A stretch of DNA of 64,000 bases. Source: Stenopsyche tienmushanensis (taxonomy: Eukaryota; Arthropoda; Insecta; Trichoptera; Stenopsychidae). Made by a program: the position numbers and the translations under genes. Below the pieces are notes generated by a model. The model searched no databases, was not told the origin of the DNA, and worked only from the letters and a program-made list of their open reading frames with translations. The stretch's first letter is position 1; every line of letters begins with the position of its first letter. Shown one piece after another: positions 62,351 to 64,000 of the stretch. The stretch spans positions 2,108,001-2,172,000 of the forward strand of contig WACJ01000503.1 in the NCBI GenBank assembly GCA_008973525.1, read 5' to 3'.

Positions 62351-64000
62351 TTTGACTTATATAATTCATCTCGTATAGAATAATACATAAATAAAAACCA
62401 TTTGATATTCCCTGGTTTCGGATCGATACCGTTATTCATATGGACAATCGAACAAAATCTAATCATTTTTTAAGGGTAGCGACCTTCATTCCAATTGACC
62501 TGGATCAACATTGATTGTACCATTCACAATACAGTTATTTTAGGACCTTCAATATCCGGTGGTGATGAAGAAATTAAAAAAGGATTGAAGCCCATCGTGA
62601 CCAGTTTTAGTGCATATATTTTTATACATCGAAAATGCTTGTTGAGATTTATTCAAAGACGGAATACAAAAAATATTTTTTTGATCGATTTATTACAATT
62701 TTACTTCCTGCCGCGGTCAAAAATATCAATATTGTGGCATAAAAGTATCAAATATCATACGAGGTCCATAGAAGCTGAGGGTTTTTCAAATCGCGGGCAA
62801 AAAAAGGTGTTGATAAATACGAAGACAAATATGTTAATGCTTCCTTATCGAAAGGATGCTGTCATAAATTATGATGCTGTATATTTTAAGCATTTTTTTT
62901 CTTCATCAATAGTTTATTTCTGAGAGGGAAGCTTCGGTACAAAAAGTGGATGAAATAATGAATTAATCGAATAATGGATGTCATACATTTTTTTCGTGTA
63001 CAATTCTTGTTTGTATAACTAATCGGTTAACGCTTCCATAGTGCGACTTTGTTCGCCCAGAATCACTATTAAAAAATTAAATAAAAAAGCTTTTTGCTCT
63101 TTGTTTGCTCATTAGCTCCCTATATGTAATTTTTGCTTGCCGCCAATAAAAAATGAATTGTGCGTGTCAAATTGCGATTGTGAGCTAAAATTTCAATACG
63201 ATTCTTTGAGGTCGCTTCTTTGTGGTCAATCGTTCTTTTCGGGTACTTATGGTCAGGAAGATGGTATCCATAGTAAACATACGTATAATTAATGGATTAT
63301 CATGATTCACCGACGCAGAAAAAAATCGTCGGCTAATTTTTTCGTAACATCATTTTGTAGTAGTTTTTGCAAAAGAAATAGTAGTCACACTGCTATTGAC
63401 ATTGAAGAAGCCGAAATAGCTGATATCTGATTTGAGCACTTCAACAGCATTTAAGGAATCATTAGGCATCAATCAGAACATTTTTAATTTTCTATAATTT
63501 TCAAAGATCCAGATTTCTATTATATAATAAATTTTCATGTAAGAATACGTTGAATTTAAAAAGGAATGATTGAGATTGCTTAAATAGGACGAGATTTATG
63601 AGTGAATTGCAAATATATTATAAAAAAATGATCATTCATGTGCTATAACAAAATCAGTAACTCTGTGTAAACTTGACCTGAAAAAATAAATTGGGAATAC
63701 CTATCTATATAATAAACTATCATTTTATCATAATGTAAAGGGACCTTGTAACTTATTAGTCCCTTTATTCCAATCTTATAAATGATAGCCCTGCCCTCGC
63801 GCATACAATTCGTAAACAAATTACAGCTAATTTGCACTCGGAATTCGATGTTCATCAATTTTTTTTAATGGATTTTTTCATTGATTTTTCTTCTTTTAAG
63901 TGCTACATATGGAACAAATAATAGGTTTTATTGGTAATTTTTCATTCTTTAAGTTTTTGCTCGTTGGTGGTATCAATTGTGTTCATTTTAAATGCTTATT
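62351..64000. other. Right-hand end, no supportable gene
   Basis: A 142-codon frame at 62495-62923 is Ile/Lys/Phe-rich, has no domain and no splice context, and I treat it as doubtful. Mildly GC-richer sequence at 63010-63440 has no credible frame. The remainder is AT-rich. Confidence 0.4.

Noticed and set aside
62495..62923. 142-codon plus-strand ORF
   Set aside because: AT-driven Ile/Lys/Phe composition, no domain, and no exon-intron support; coding is not supportable.
1..64000. CRISPR arrays, prokaryotic operons, rRNA genes or phage modules
   Set aside because: No regularly spaced repeats, ribosome-binding sites with compact ORFs, or rRNA-like sequence were seen; the spliced gene and transposons are eukaryotic.

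Overview
The window looks like nuclear DNA of an AT-rich arthropod (an insect, or a crustacean such as a copepod). The reasons are GT-AG introns in a C2H2 zinc-finger gene, R1-clade retrotransposon remnants, several mariner and pogo/Tigger-like DNA transposon relics, and very long AT-rich non-coding stretches. Nothing indicates a bacterial or viral genome. I cannot fix the species from sequence alone.

Layout. Positions 629-4242 hold the only gene I can model with confidence: four exons on the + strand that join in frame into a protein of about 760 residues, with ten C2H2 zinc fingers followed by a long Asn/Ser/Asp/Glu-rich tail. Its second intron carries a short inverted-repeat element. Its third intron carries a dead, antisense Tigger/jerky-type transposase. 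From about 4.6 kb to the right edge no further gene could be assembled. One possible TATA box plus short first coding exon lies at 8597-8729.

The rest is mobile-element debris in a gene-poor landscape. It includes two R1-clade reverse-transcriptase relics lying tail to tail (9.09-10.86 kb). Three copies of one TA-flanked, pogo/Tigger-like family occur (13.1-13.8, 17.5-18.6 and 42.2-42.8 kb). Mariner transposase scraps lie at 24.5 and 41.5-42.0 kb. An internally deleted mariner at 57.69-58.48 kb has near-perfect terminal repeats and a TA duplication. A Tigger tail with its 3' terminal repeat lies at 61.87-62.35 kb. There are also possible hAT ends, a dispersed repeat pair about 20 kb apart, and three tRNA-like segments that may be SINE heads.

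From about 21 kb onward, and most strongly between 28 and 52 kb and near 59 kb, compact GC-richer islands of 150-700 bp interrupt the AT-rich background. They contain no convincing reading frames, and some carry developmental-type motifs (octamer, TAATCCC, AP-1, homeodomain cores). I read them as candidate conserved non-coding elements, perhaps enhancers of a gene outside the window or with exons outside it. Conservation could not be tested here. I found no convincing new biological system; the most checkable novelties are the zinc-finger gene, the Tigger-like family and the island array.
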